Shown: piece by piece, positions 23,574 through 34,485 of the stretch | Layout: each line of letters starts with the position of its first letter | How positions within the stretch are numbered: position 1 is the first letter of the stretch | Assembly: GCA_024811115.1 (NCBI GenBank) | Contig: JAKOGH010000681.1 | Span: forward strand, 186,001-250,000 | Direction of reading: 5' to 3' | Length of the DNA: 64,000 nt | Source of the DNA: Terana coerulea | Taxonomy: Eukaryota; Basidiomycota; Agaricomycetes; Polyporales; Phanerochaetaceae | Notes under the pieces: generated by a model | Told to the model about the DNA's origin: nothing | The model's database searches: none | Seen by the model: the letters and a program-made list of their open reading frames with translations, nothing else | Position numbers and translations under genes: made by a program

Positions 23574-24834
23574 GAAGGACTTGCAAGCGAGCAGAGGAGC
23601 TCAAAAAGGTGCGTCCCGAGGGAGGGTGGGTGTCACTTCGACACTCGTCCTGGTGCCGACCTCTTCGTGGTCCTCGGGATGAGTAGCTCTCGAGTCGGCT
23701 GACTCGGGAGCGAAACCAACTGGCACCTCAATTCAGGTTTTCTATGCGCCTCTACACGATTGAAATCATTCCTGTCATTTGCTCAGTAATATCATAGCTT
23801 TATGTTTTCGTTCTTACACGAATGTTGTGTTGAAAGGTCAAAGTCGCAGATTCGCAGTGGCCGCGCGTCAGAGGAGTATTCAGGGTCGGAGCTCGAATGA
23901 GCTCCGGGGTCCTGGTTGCCGTCCCGCCGGCGTCTAGGGCGCTTTCAGTTTCAGTTACCGTTTCCCCACCACACCACCGCCTCTGATACATTCGCTGCAA
24001 CCCTGCGTGACGTGCTGCAGTGCATCTTGCTACGACCTTCTTGACACGACTGCAATGTCTGCTGAAGTAGCTATGTGCCTTGAAAGAAAGGTATCTGTGA
24101 ACTGCTCCGGCCGGGCAAAGGGAAGCTACCGAGGTGACAACTTGAACTTGTGGTCGGCACTCGGCAAAGAGAACAGAAGGATGCTACAGCCCTGTTCTCC
24201 ATGACCGGACTCGGGCATGAGAATGGGATTACCATTATATCTATCCCTCTCTATCGGACAGCGATGGAGACGAGGAAATATCTGAGCTGTGCGCGGACGC
24301 TTTCAGGGTTAACGACTTATAGGCTTACAACTTTCCATGCGCTGTGGTGCGTAAAAATTGGCTACATCAACTGGCTGCGCTTTTGATCTGAAAGAACCGC
24401 CTTGTCACAGGTTGACTTTTGAGTAATATGCATCCCTCAACATAGCCCAACTCTAATACTGCCTTATGAAAACATCACGGCCTCTATCGTGAAGAGGAAT
24501 CCCGAATCTCAAGGTATCGACCAGTATCAAGTGGAAACATAATCGCTGGCTGCATATCCACGTTGTTCTGCTACGGCATGCCTGCACCCTTTGGGCCATA
24601 TTTGTTCCACCGACTCCGACAAGGTCTGTGTTGTATTTGCTTCATGGGTCAATGTTCATACAACCAAGGTAGGTTTGATGCAACCGGAACAAAGGGATCG
24701 CTGATTGACTGGCCTAGCGTCTAGGTTAACGCAGGTGAATTGGCTTACACCGCAACAATGGAAGCTGTGAGGCCACTCGCGCTGGCGAGAGGTATAAAAT
24801 GATATCGGCCCATTAAATTAGTCTATCGCCTGTC
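23574..24834. other. Gap before second SNF2 gene
   Basis: No recognisable gene. Short open frames such as 24007-24204 have no family features. A TATA box, GGTATAAAATG, lies at about 24791-24801, some 40 bases before the chosen start of the next gene, and supports that start. Confidence 0.5.
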
Positions 24835-27800
24835 ATGTTCGGCTCGCGACCAGCCTTCCTGAACATTGACGACAACTCACTCGATACCTCGACATCACCT
24901 TCAGAACCCTCATCCCGAAGTCCAATATCGCCCGCAATACTTGCGCAGTCTACATTGAGCAAGCGTCCATGTGTAAGTTGCAGCCACGCTGTGCTCTCTA
25001 TGACTATCTGACGATAATTTGATTGTGGCACTAGCTGCAGCTAAGGATTCCAGGCAGTTGGAGTACCACGTACGACAATACTACCGTATATTGTCAAACC
25101 AGGGCCGGAGAAACACCAATCGACCCACAACGGCATGACTCAACGGCGGAGCTTTCTCCGCTTTATGCAACCCCATTATCGTCAGTAGGCCCTGCAGCCA
25201 CTGACTCCCCAAACTCTCCCAGCAGCACAAGTACATATCACTTCTCAACTTTCGCCACTCCATCATCATCGCCGGACACAGTAATATCCGATTCGTCGAG
25301 CCCATGCAGTGGCACAAGCACGTATCAGTCCTATTATCCACAATCCCCTCCCCCAAGTCCACCGCCAGACACTGTTGTATCCTCAAGCTGTGAGCACTTT
25401 TGACCATATACATTGCTGATAGCACTAAATTACGGGTATTGTCAGCCGACGCCCCTTATTCACCACTCTACCCGCCCGTTTTGGAGGACAGCTCCGTATA
25501 TGTCTTATCCGATCGTGTTCGGTGGAGCACCGAAGTGCCAGCAACATCTCCTCAAGCGATTCGACTTTCCATCCTCGTGCCTCCGCCCTTACAAACTAAC
25601 CCCGCCCCAAGACTTGGGCCACCCCGGCGGCGGGCGGGAAGGCGCTCTGACACTTTACCACCTCTGCGTGACGAGCCCTCCGCACTCGACTTTGGACGTC
25701 TGTCACTAACGGATAGCACAAGTCGCGCTAGCATGGCAGGTACCGGACCTTCGGCCCCAAGTTGTGAGGCAAGTTTCACGGGATCACTCAAAGATTACCA
25801 GGCGGTGGATTTCGAGCGGATCTGCAATCGTGAAGAGGAGGCGAGGAAAACGGCTCGGGACTTGCTGAAGAGGTCCGAATGGATCGGTTATCTTGTTGCG
25901 TATGATATGGGGTACGTCTTATCTGAATTTCTGGTAACAGTATCCAAATGATGAGAACACTCTGCAGCCTCGGTAAAACCGTATTGTCAATCGCACTGAT
26001 ATGCAAGACCATCGAGCTTTTCTCGACGGACTCACAAGCCTACGCTGTAAGTCTAAGTTATCTTCCACCACTTACGTGCATTGCTGATAGCATACCAGTG
26101 TCCTATGTCCAAACGTCGGCTTACTCGAGCAATGGCATGACGAGATCCGACGGTTCAGCCGGGGGCTGAAGGTGCTACTCTACCATTCTTCCGACTGGGG
26201 TTCGACTGGGTTTAGCAAAGGTAATAATCACATTTGCGTGGCAGTATGGATGTGCCGTTGACTTTACCATTCTCATTCTCAGATCCTGCCGAAGTCCAGC
26301 GCTACGATACTGTTGTACGTGAAGAAACTATGTTTACGGAGACGGATGGCTTATGTTTACATCGCACGCAGCTCGCGACCTATCATCAAGTGAAGCAGCA
26401 ACACAAGTATAGAAACAAGATGATTGAGCAGAAGCTCAGAGGCGACGAGAGGTCGTATCCGTTTTACTGCCTCCCATGGCTGCGAGTGATTCTCGACGAA
26501 TCTCATGTCATCAGAAACCCAGTCGCGAAGGGCACACTCGCATGCTGCGCTCTATCTAAGACTACAGGCCTGTGCCTCAGCGGAACGCCTCTACAGGTAG
26601 GTGGTCGGTTCTCGCACGTTCTGCAAACGCTGATGACCCTCACTTGAAGAATTTCTCCCTCGGATATGCATGGTCAAGCGGCATTTCTAGGAAGGAATTA
26701 TGACGGCCTGAATGCAGTGCACGACTTTCACCAAATTTCCTGGAAGCGTTTCAGCATCAAGGACACAAACTCGCTCCGCCATGATTTTGAGGTGAATTTT
26801 AGACCAAAGCAGCGCATGTTACAGTCAGTTTACTGACAAGCATTCCAGACCATCCTACGCACGTCCACGATCCGCCGCGCGAAAATCTCTCCCGATGGAA
26901 CACCCTGCATTGACCTTCCGCCACGCCACAATCACTATCCATACTACATCACGCTGTCACCTAACGAAAGGCGGATCTACGACTACGTGATGTTCGAAAT
27001 GCCTCATCGAGCGCCATTTGCGAAGCTAACTCGCCTGAGACAAGGTATGTTGGATCCCAGCCAAACGATAGACGGTGCTAACATGCTCACTATTGGCCGT
27101 CAGCCTGCGTTAACCCGAATCCTTTGACAAAGGCTTTGAAGTCGGCCGCGGCAGAGGAGTTTGAGTGGGAAAGCAACGACGAGGAAGACCCTGACATTCG
27201 AGTTATTGCACAGCAGTACGTGCTCTGGGGAACATTCTATTTGAATCTTCTCACTGAGTATTGCTCTAGGCTCTTTGACGCCGGCTTAGAATCTCCGGAT
27301 GCCAATACCGAAAATATCGATCAAGTGGATGAACTCACCTTTCGCAACCAGATTAAGGACCTCAGCGAATGTTTCGGACCATGCTACGTGTCGAAGGCGC
27401 TGGGCACTGTCTCCACAATACTGCAAACTATCGAGGAGCGTTCAGGAGACGACAAGACCATCGTCTATGTAAGTTGCGCCTAGCCTGCATACGAGATGCT
27501 TTCTAACCTCCAATAGTCCTGGTTCAGGGGCCCGCTGGAAAGTCATAAGCGAGCAGTTGTACGAACAGGGCATTGGGCACGCGTTTTGTAAGTCCTTTAT
27601 CTGACAAGATGCATAAGCAGCACGTCTGATTAGTGCCAGACCATGGCGGAGTAAAACCTTCTGCCAGGGAAGACGCTCTTCTGCGGCTAGAAACGGATAA
27701 CAACTGCAAGGTCCTTCTGATGACCATCCAGAGCGGAAGCGTCGGTAAGTCAAGTGGATTGCCTTAAGGATGTATTTCCGACGAATATACAGGGCTGAAC

Positions 27801-28133
27801 TTGACTGCATGTAACAATGTAATCTTCGTCGAGCCATGGTGGAACCCGTATGTCGAGGTACGTCGTATAGCTTCCGCGATTTTGATCCATGTACTGATCA
27901 TTTCCCAGGAGCAAGCGTTTGGTCGGGTTTATCGTATCGGGCAGCAGCAGGAGGTCCACCAGTATCGGATCATCGTGGAAGAGACTATTCAATCGGAGCG
28001 CATTATACCGGTAAGTGTCAAGTCACGCAAATCCCAAGTCACTCCGACTCAACGGAGGTTTTATTGTATGAAACAGATCCAAGCTGGCAAGAGGGAACAT
28101 GTGGATAGGTTGCTGAATAGCATTCATGAGTAA
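24835..28133 (+). CDS. SNF2-family (Rad5/Rad16-like) helicase-related ATPase, one frame break
   Basis: Paralog of the gene at 1-2921 with the same motif spacing. ATG at 24835 (MFGSRPAFLNIDDNS) after a TATA box. The N-terminal third is Ser/Pro/Thr-rich. Then SEWIGYLVAYDMG joins over an intron to LGKTVLSIALIC (Walker A), VLCPNVGLLEQWHDEIRRF, RVILDESHVIRNP near 26484-26521 (motif II as DESH), LCLSGTPLQ (motif III), KVLLMTIQSGSVGLNLTAC, VEPWWNPYVE, and EQAFGRVYRIGQQQEV (motif VI) near 27910-27955. It ends TAA 28131-28133. No RING finger was seen. Frame must shift by one base near 27537, where SWFRGPLE on one side meets VISEQLYEQGIGHAF on the other; both sides match the paralog. This is an indel in the gene or in the assembly. 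It should act on chromatin or stalled DNA, by family. Confidence 0.82.
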
Positions 28134-28239
28134 TCCGCAGGTGCGCTCTGTCTACCGGCGTGCGCTCACGCTAAAGATGAGCGTTTGCGATGCTCCGCGC
28201 TCACTACTATGACTGGCCCCACGTTTATAATTGACCCAA

Positions 28240-28690
28240 TCGCGCGAGCGCATCGCAAAGGAGGACAACAAGACGGACGTCCAATCGCTTCCGCGTTGTA
28301 TCAGCTATCTCCAGGGTCTGAACGGACATTTGTGCAATTTTATTATAGCATGAATTAACGAATGTCATCACGTCGGTTTCTCCAGTTTCGGCACGGTTCC
28401 AAGAACCTGCGCCGCATTTTGAGAATGGACCATCGACCTTCCGATGCAGGCTGTGAAATAAATTGCTGAGCCATCTCTTGATGGCGGCATTCCGTACCAC
28501 GCGTCTTTCGAAACGTAGCGCTCTTCATTCGCGCCCACATGCCTTATAAATATCCAGATGGGAATTCCGCAGAGTTGATCTCGAAACCCAGTTCGGCCTG
28601 GTGCCAATCACTTTACCGAATAGGTTGTCGCTTTCTACACTATGCTGGCCGCCGCAGCTAGGGAATGCTAGTGGTCAATATCAAACTGCC
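28240..28690 (+). pseudogene. Truncated loosenin-like gene copy (promoter plus broken signal peptide)
   Basis: A direct repeat of about 28712-29240. It carries the same upstream block, starting AGCGCATCGCAAAGGAGGAC, the same TATA region, and the start of the coding sequence near 28625-28680, where TTCTACACTATGCTGGCCGC matches the signal peptide of the neighbour. Homology stops near 28690, before any of the mature protein. It is a relic of tandem duplication without a product. Confidence 0.75.
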
Positions 28691-28711
28691 GCCCAAGGAG
28701 CTTGCTTCTTA

Positions 28712-29177
28712 GCGAGCGCATCGCAAAGGAGGACAACAAGACGGACGTCCAAGTCGCTTCGCGCATTGCATCAGCTATCTCCAGGGGCTGAACGGACATT
28801 TACGTGTGTAACTTCATTATAGCATGAATTAACAAGTGTCATCACGTTGGTTTCTCCAGTTTCGGCACTGGTTCCCGGAACGGCTGGCGCCGCAGTGTTG
28901 CTGCGCGATGTTGAGAATGGACGCATAGACGCTGCCGATAGTCAGGCTGTTCAATACATTGCTGGGCCATCTCTTGCTGGCGACATTCTGTACCACGCGT
29001 CTTTCGAAGTACGTAGTGCTTTTTCATTCACGGCGCCCAGGTATGCCTATATAAACTATCCATCGATGGGATGGGCTTCCGCAGAGTTGACCTCTCGAAA
29101 CTCACGTTCTTCACCTTTCTTCTTCCGGCCTGGTGCCACCTTTGTTTCCCTTCACCCCCTCGATCACTCTACCGAAT
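28712..29177 (+). promoter_or_regulatory. Duplicated upstream block of the loosenin-like gene
   Basis: The second copy of the repeat begun at 28242. It includes CCACGCGTCTTTCGAA near 28995 and a TATA box CTATATAAAC near 29048, followed by TCCGCAGAGTTGACCTCTCG, a stretch also kept at 56575-56602. Conservation of the block ahead of three copies suggests that it carries the core promoter. Confidence 0.6.
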
Positions 29178-29816
29178 ATGTTGTCCTACACCATTGCTTT
29201 CTACACTATACTGGCCGCCGCAGGGCTAGGGAATGCTGCCCCAGCTGGAGTTCAACATGGAGACGGTGCGTTCAGCGCTCAGCTTGTTTGGCTAATACGT
29301 GCTCACGCTTTGAGCGAGCTATAGGCACCTACTATGCTACTGGACTTGGGGCATGTGGATGGACAAACCACGATTCGGACCGAATCGCCGCCGTATCACA
29401 CCAATTCTTTGACAGCTATCCGTGAGTCAACAGATCTATTAGTTAGAGGGTGCTTTCTTCTCACGCTCACATCCCAGAGGTGCCGGTGCAAACCCGAACA
29501 AGTCAGTTCAAGTTGTTACTTGATGCTCCTGCTTAAGCGTGTCTTTCTATGTACTGACCGTTGTCCGTGCAATCCTAGGAATCCGGTCTGTGGCAAGATG
29601 GCAACGGTGCATGGTGAGAACTCTGACTTTCCTATACTTTCGCATGTGCTTACACCAAGCGAACATTGCAGCGGGAGGGAAGTCCACGAAGGTCAAGATA
29701 GTGGACAGGTGCGGCGGATGCAAAGGTCCTACAGACCTTGACTTCTCCCCACTGCATTCAAAGACCTTGCGCCCGTGTCAGACGGGCGTATTTCGATTAC
29801 CTGGTCGCTTGATTAA
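29178..29816 (+). CDS. Loosenin/expansin-like secreted protein (one frame break)
   Basis: Small secreted protein with a single double-psi beta-barrel, the fold of loosenins and of expansin domain 1, thought to loosen cellulose or chitin without hydrolysis. ATG 29178 starts a signal peptide (LSYTIAFYTILAAAGLGNA). The mature part has GTYYATGLGACGWTNHDSD, IAAVSHQFFDSYP, NPVCGKMATVH, STKVKIVDRCGGCKGPTDLD and SDGRISITWSLD, with stop at 29814-29816. Five short exons are the same as in the intact paralog at 30689. One base is missing near 29746-29752, where the paralog reads SPAAFRDLAP; uncorrected, the frame runs on to 30018 into unrelated sequence. Decay and assembly error are both possible. Confidence 0.75.
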
Positions 29817-30018
29817 TCGATCTAAATCTCTTGAACTGGTCATTTACGCAGCGGCTCTGTTTGCACTCAAGATGACCCTGGCTGTGGTATACTGCCAGGA
29901 GTCATTGTCGTGGTCCGTACTACGGTCAGTGCTAGATCAGCGGCCAGGCGACCTTGCATCTGCCAGTATCGCCAGTGAGTCCGGTAAATGGAATTTGTAC
30001 ACAGATATCTTTTTATAA

Positions 30019-30688
30019 ATACCCCAAAGACAACACAGCAACCGCGGCCTACCAAACACATCATCATAGGACTTGCATCTCAAGCTGAAGAAGATGAGCG
30101 ACCAAAATGGGTAAGCAGAGGCTTTCGGTCCTAACAGGTACAAACAATGGGTGCCACATCAAGGGCAGGCACTGTTGCGGCTGTGACCAATCACTGTCGC
30201 ATCTAACCGCCGCTCATCCATAGCTCGCTTGATCAACCGTTCACTGGGTGTGCCTAGATGCTATGCGATGTTTGCAGAGCTTGAATGTTCAAAAATGATG
30301 GCGTTACTCTCTGAAACCCGTCACGGAAGCCTGCGAAAGCTTAATTCCCCTTGCCGACTCGGAGGCGAGTGGCCAAAAAAGCAGTACAACGCTTGACTGT
30401 ATTGGTGACGAGACACGCAGGAGAGTTGTTTCGGTCGATTCTGCGGCCGCGCGCCGATGTCAAGCCCGTCTATGGCGGCTTTCTCCATCGAACTTTGTAC
30501 GTCCCGCATCTTGTTTCGATAGATGTTTTGGTGAGTGGCGGCAGTCGAATGTCTGATTCCTGGCTACTTATAGGATGCCTTCACGAAGAGACATGTTTCT
30601 CCAGAGTTGAGCTCTCCTGGTCCACGCTCCTTCACGTCTTTTCTCCTTCCACGGCCCGGTGCCTTCTGCTCATTCCTTTATTCTCGAC
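30019..30688. other. Gap and upstream region of second loosenin-like gene
   Basis: No gene seen. From about 30560 a weak match to the other loosenin upstream blocks reappears (GAGTTGAGCTCTC, CACGCTCCTTCACG), with CTTATAGG near 30569 in the TATA position. The duplication is therefore older here than for the two copies at 28-29 kb. Confidence 0.45.
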
Positions 30689-31308
30689 ATGTTCTTCTAC
30701 GCAGCTGTCATCTATGCATTGCTCGTTGTAGTCGGTCTGGGAAATGCGGCGCCGGCGTCGGTCCACCATGGGGACGGTAGGCCGAATCTTGCCGTCGCGT
30801 CGCGGTGCTTGTGCTCATTTTCTGTAAAGGTACCTTCTACACAACTGGCATGGGTGCTTGTGGGTGGGTTAACCACGACACGGATAAGATTGCTGCCGTG
30901 TCGCATCAGTTCTTCGACAGTTTCCCGTGAGTGACGAGACTTCATACAGTCGCGCTTGAGAACGTCATTGACATCTGTGCGCAGCGGTGCAACTGCGAAC
31001 CCCAACACGTCAGTACCCAAGACACACGTGCTGACTAGTTATTGTTTCTGACACTGCGCGTGCCTTGTAGAAACCCAATATGCAAGGGCAAGTTTGCTAC
31101 AGTTCACTGTACGTGGCAAAAGACTTTTGCAGCAGACCCAAAACTCATAGCTGACGTTCCAGATGGAGATAAGACGACGAGGGTACAGATTGTGGACAGG
31201 TGCGATGGGTGCCAAGGTCCCACCGACCTTGACATGTCCCCAGCGGCATTCCGGGACCTCGCCCCTGCGTCGGCAGGACGTATTCCAATAACCTGGACCA
31301 TTGACTGA
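30689..31308 (+). CDS. Loosenin/expansin-like secreted protein
   Basis: Intact member of the family, 130 residues in five exons: 30689-30776, 30830-30926, 30985-31008, 31071-31108, 31163-31308. A signal peptide (MFFYAAVIYALLVVVGLGNA) is followed by the barrel: GTFYTTGMGACGWVNHDTD, KIAAVSHQFFDSFP, NPICKGKFATV, TRVQIVDRCDGCQGPTDLD, MSPAAFRDLAP and PITWTID. Conserved cysteines (CGW, NPIC, RCDGC) and aspartates (NHD, VDRC, DLDMSP) are in their family positions. It has no second expansin domain and no binding module. Together with the LPMO it points to a plant cell wall substrate. Confidence 0.88.
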
Positions 31309-31475
31309 GCGCGCTCAGGCAGCTTCCCGTAGCCGTTCCGGCACTGCAACCAGCAAGAATGTAGCGGTTCTGCGCACGACGCTATCGAGACACGATAATA
31401 TGAGCCTTGAACTCAAAATATGCCGTGATCGTAGTGAAACACCCAATGTGAATCAAGTATTTGACAGAGAAGTAA

Positions 31476-33808
31476 TCACTTCCCGTCCTTGACACCAAGG
31501 AACAGAAGTCCCCTCTTCGCCTTTTCCACTTCCTCCTCCAACGCCCGCCCATCTGCGCTCGTCCACCTCGCATCACTGCTAAGATCATCTGCGTTCTTCC
31601 CGGAGCGAATCGCCATCTCGAAGGCAGACTTGCGCGCGTTGAGATCGGCCATCCGCCGAGGATCCGAGTGACCGGAGAAAATAACCAGCGCGACCCGTTG
31701 TGGGAGGGCGTCATATAACTGTCGCAATTGTGAGTCCAGGGTTGTCATAGCCTCTGAAATGTCTGAGGCAGTCGGTGCCGGTGCAGACACCGGCTCAGCG
31801 AGCTCGCCGTTAGGTTTGTTAGTGATCCCTGTCAATGCGCGTTCGTCAATGAGGAGCATCCATCACGACACAGCATCACTTACAGCCCAGGGTATCTGCT
31901 AGCCCGGTGAATCGCCCGAACGCAAAGGTATGAGAGGATATGGCGTCGAGGAGGCCTTGAAGAACTTCGTCATCTGTCTTACACGGGACAGTGGTGGTCG
32001 CCTTCGAGCCGTGCCAGTTCGCAGGATTGCCGTGATCCACTACCACGGAGGAGACAGAGCCGTTCCGCGCACGAGACATACGCTCAAAGATAGATTCAAA
32101 GTCCACCTTGAATTCGCCGTATCCCGGCCCTGTCGAGATAGCATGAGAACTTGCACCAACCAATATTCGCAGTGAAGACGAACCATTATCAACTTTCTTT
32201 TTCAAGAGATCCAAGCACGCTCGGGCATCTTCCTCGGGGTCGTGGCCACCTTCCCCACGGTTCTGGATTTCTCTACCGCACCACTTCTTGGTCAGCCACG
32301 CAAGGCCGGGTTTGAGGGGGCGCCCGCGTGGATGGTGGAAGATAATTGCAGTGTCAATGCATCGGGGGTGACATATTTTGAGGGCTTTGAGATCGGACTC
32401 GAGAGAATGGCCGAGAAGTATAGGGGTCGGGGTTGCGGAGAGAATCGAGTAAAGATGCGTTTGTACCTCTTCAAAAGTGGTCGTAACACCCGACATTGCT
32501 TCTTCCGTTATTCCAGACCAGCTGCAGTACTATGAGTGAAGGTTATCGCACTGATTCCAGTGACAACGTCACGTACCGTGTAAGATAGTCAATTACCGGT
32601 TTCTTGGGCTGGACCAGCTTGTCGTACAGAACGATACCAGAAGCATAGTCTATTAAACAGGCTCGTGCAAGCTCTTTTCCATCTTCTGTTTGACACTTGA
32701 CGAACGTTAGAAAGGCGCAAATTTGTGAAACTCTGTCGACACACCATTTCACAATCTATAGCGAGAATGCGTGCTTGTTTTGATGACTGGTCTTCCGAGG
32801 GCTCGGGCACCTCCACCCATCCCGCAGGTTTCTCGAATGTATCCGCGATATACGACGGTATAGGGTAATCATTCTCTATCATCTGCTCGGTTGTTAACAT
32901 ATACCGGATTGGTGTTTTCTCCTGTGAGCGTTCTGCTGCACATATGAGGTTAGCGCAGCTCATACTCAGAAAAGCTGGGTAATATCGTACATGTAACGCG
33001 TTCCAGTATCCTGCGCTTCTTTTCTTCTCCTGAAACTGGAGCTTGAAAGAATGCACTAAGAATGGAGTGCATCCTCGTCTGATCGCCCGGAGCATGTGTT
33101 GGACACGCATGGCTGAATGTTTTTGCTACGAATGGCATCCCAGTCGACGGCCCGTCTTCTCGTGGTAGCGGTATTTCCAGTGGTAAATGCGGATTTGAAG
33201 TAGCAGACGTGGGAAGTGGAGGTAGTGAAAGTACTTCTGGGGTCAGACCCGGGACGAGCAGCGTGACGACCTTCGACATAGAGCGAGGATTCTGCAGCAA
33301 ACTCAGACAGATGAAGCGAAAACAGAACAACAACACGTACCTCAACCCTGACCCAGCTGGGAGGAGGAGCGTCTGCGGCGAGGTGAAGTACCAAGTCTCG
33401 TACGTCCTACGTGGAATATCAGTACTAAAGTTGCAAGAATGTATGCACTACGCACCGAGATTCCAATGGCGTCTCTGCGCTTCATTATCTCCCCCTTGTT
33501 ATACATAAACCTTGGGCGATTCACCTATGAGAGTATATATGTCAATGACGGAGTGTATGCATCCTCGGATGAATGAAAACACACACGTCCAGCTTCCCCT
33601 CCACTCGCTTCGTCTTCTTCGCCTTGCGCTTCTCAACCTTCGTCCAACCATCTTCTGAGCCTCCTGCAGCAGCAATCACTTCTTGTTGGCCATGAACACT
33701 GACCCCAACGGACTCTCGTGGAGATACCTTCAGCTTCTTCGAGGCTGGAAGTGAGCCCGACTTCGAGGCGGCCCCTGGAGAGAACTCCTGCGACCGCTTC
33801 ATAGCCAA
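31476..33808 (-). CDS. Rex1-like DEDDh 3'-5' RNA exonuclease
   Basis: Trims 3' ends of structural RNAs (5S rRNA and tRNA precursors in yeast Rex1), usually in the nucleus. ATG 33808 (MAMKRSQEFSPGA) opens a Lys-rich N-terminus (KVEKRKAKKTKRVEGKLDV), then NRPRFMYNKGEIMKRRDA, DVRDLVLHLAADAPPPSWVR, VVTLLVPGLTPEVLSLPPLP and FSHACPTHAPGDQTRMHS. The nuclease domain has all five residues of the DEDDh set: Asp and Glu in LAIDCEM (joined by an intron near 32752 to CQTEDGKELARA), Asp in LLGHSLESDLKALK, and His and Asp in GGHDPEEDARACLDLL. RWSGITEEAMSGV is restored across the intron near 32535-32577. About 120 residues follow the domain, ending at 31476. No break found. Confidence 0.85.
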
Positions 33809-33945
33809 ACAATTTCTTCTTCAGAAAAGAATTGTGTTTTCGCTTCACAAGCTGTCTCTACACCTCCGGAAACGTAGGATATGGGAATAACGCCGCCGAG
33901 CAGGCGGATTTGAGCAAGACTTGAGCGAAGGATCCTCTTGAGCGT

Positions 33946-34416
33946 CTACTCACTGGTCGTTTTGAAGATTCCCACGGAACCGGAAGCGCTTACACTAGAT
34001 ATCGTCCCACGGTCATACCGTCTGAAAACAGCAAGTGTTGTCGAGCCACCATGACTACTTACTCACTCTTTCCTGATGAGCTACGAAGACTTCTCCCCCC
34101 TCATCGAGCACAACGAATACAATGTCTGAGAGATCATTAACTTCGGCTGTTTCCAACTCCATGGCAATGTCAGCAGTGCCGAAGCCCAACCGACGCCCAG
34201 CTAGAACAAGTGTCCTTGTACAGTGAGGCTAATGTGACGTTCGCAACATGCGCTTAGAGTTTCTGGGGTTGTTGGGCTAAGAGTGAGTACAAAGCAAGGA
34301 TGTAATTGATGAAACCTCCTGCGCCGTGATATATATCTCACCATCTCACTAGCGCAGTCGACCTCACTTCGTCTCCGTACGCCTCCGTCTGGCGGCACAT
34401 AGGTGTCTGTAGACAC
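33946..34416 (-). CDS. Possible small hypothetical gene
   Basis: Between the Rex1-like gene and the receptor, the minus strand has three short open segments that splice in frame: one from ATG 34416 (MSTDTYVPPDGGVRRRSE), one with TLVLAGRRLGFGTADIAMEL and VNDLSDIVFVVLDEGGEVFV, and one with RYDRGTISSVSASGSVGIFK. The second segment in particular looks like real coding sequence. I do not recognise the protein. Splice sites were chosen by eye and the start is a guess. Confidence 0.35.
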
Positions 34417-34485
34417 CCCTCTTTCTGCAGACTCACTCGGCCTTCATCCATTCTTTTTCGGTGTCAGGACGCCGCGTTTTCTCAG

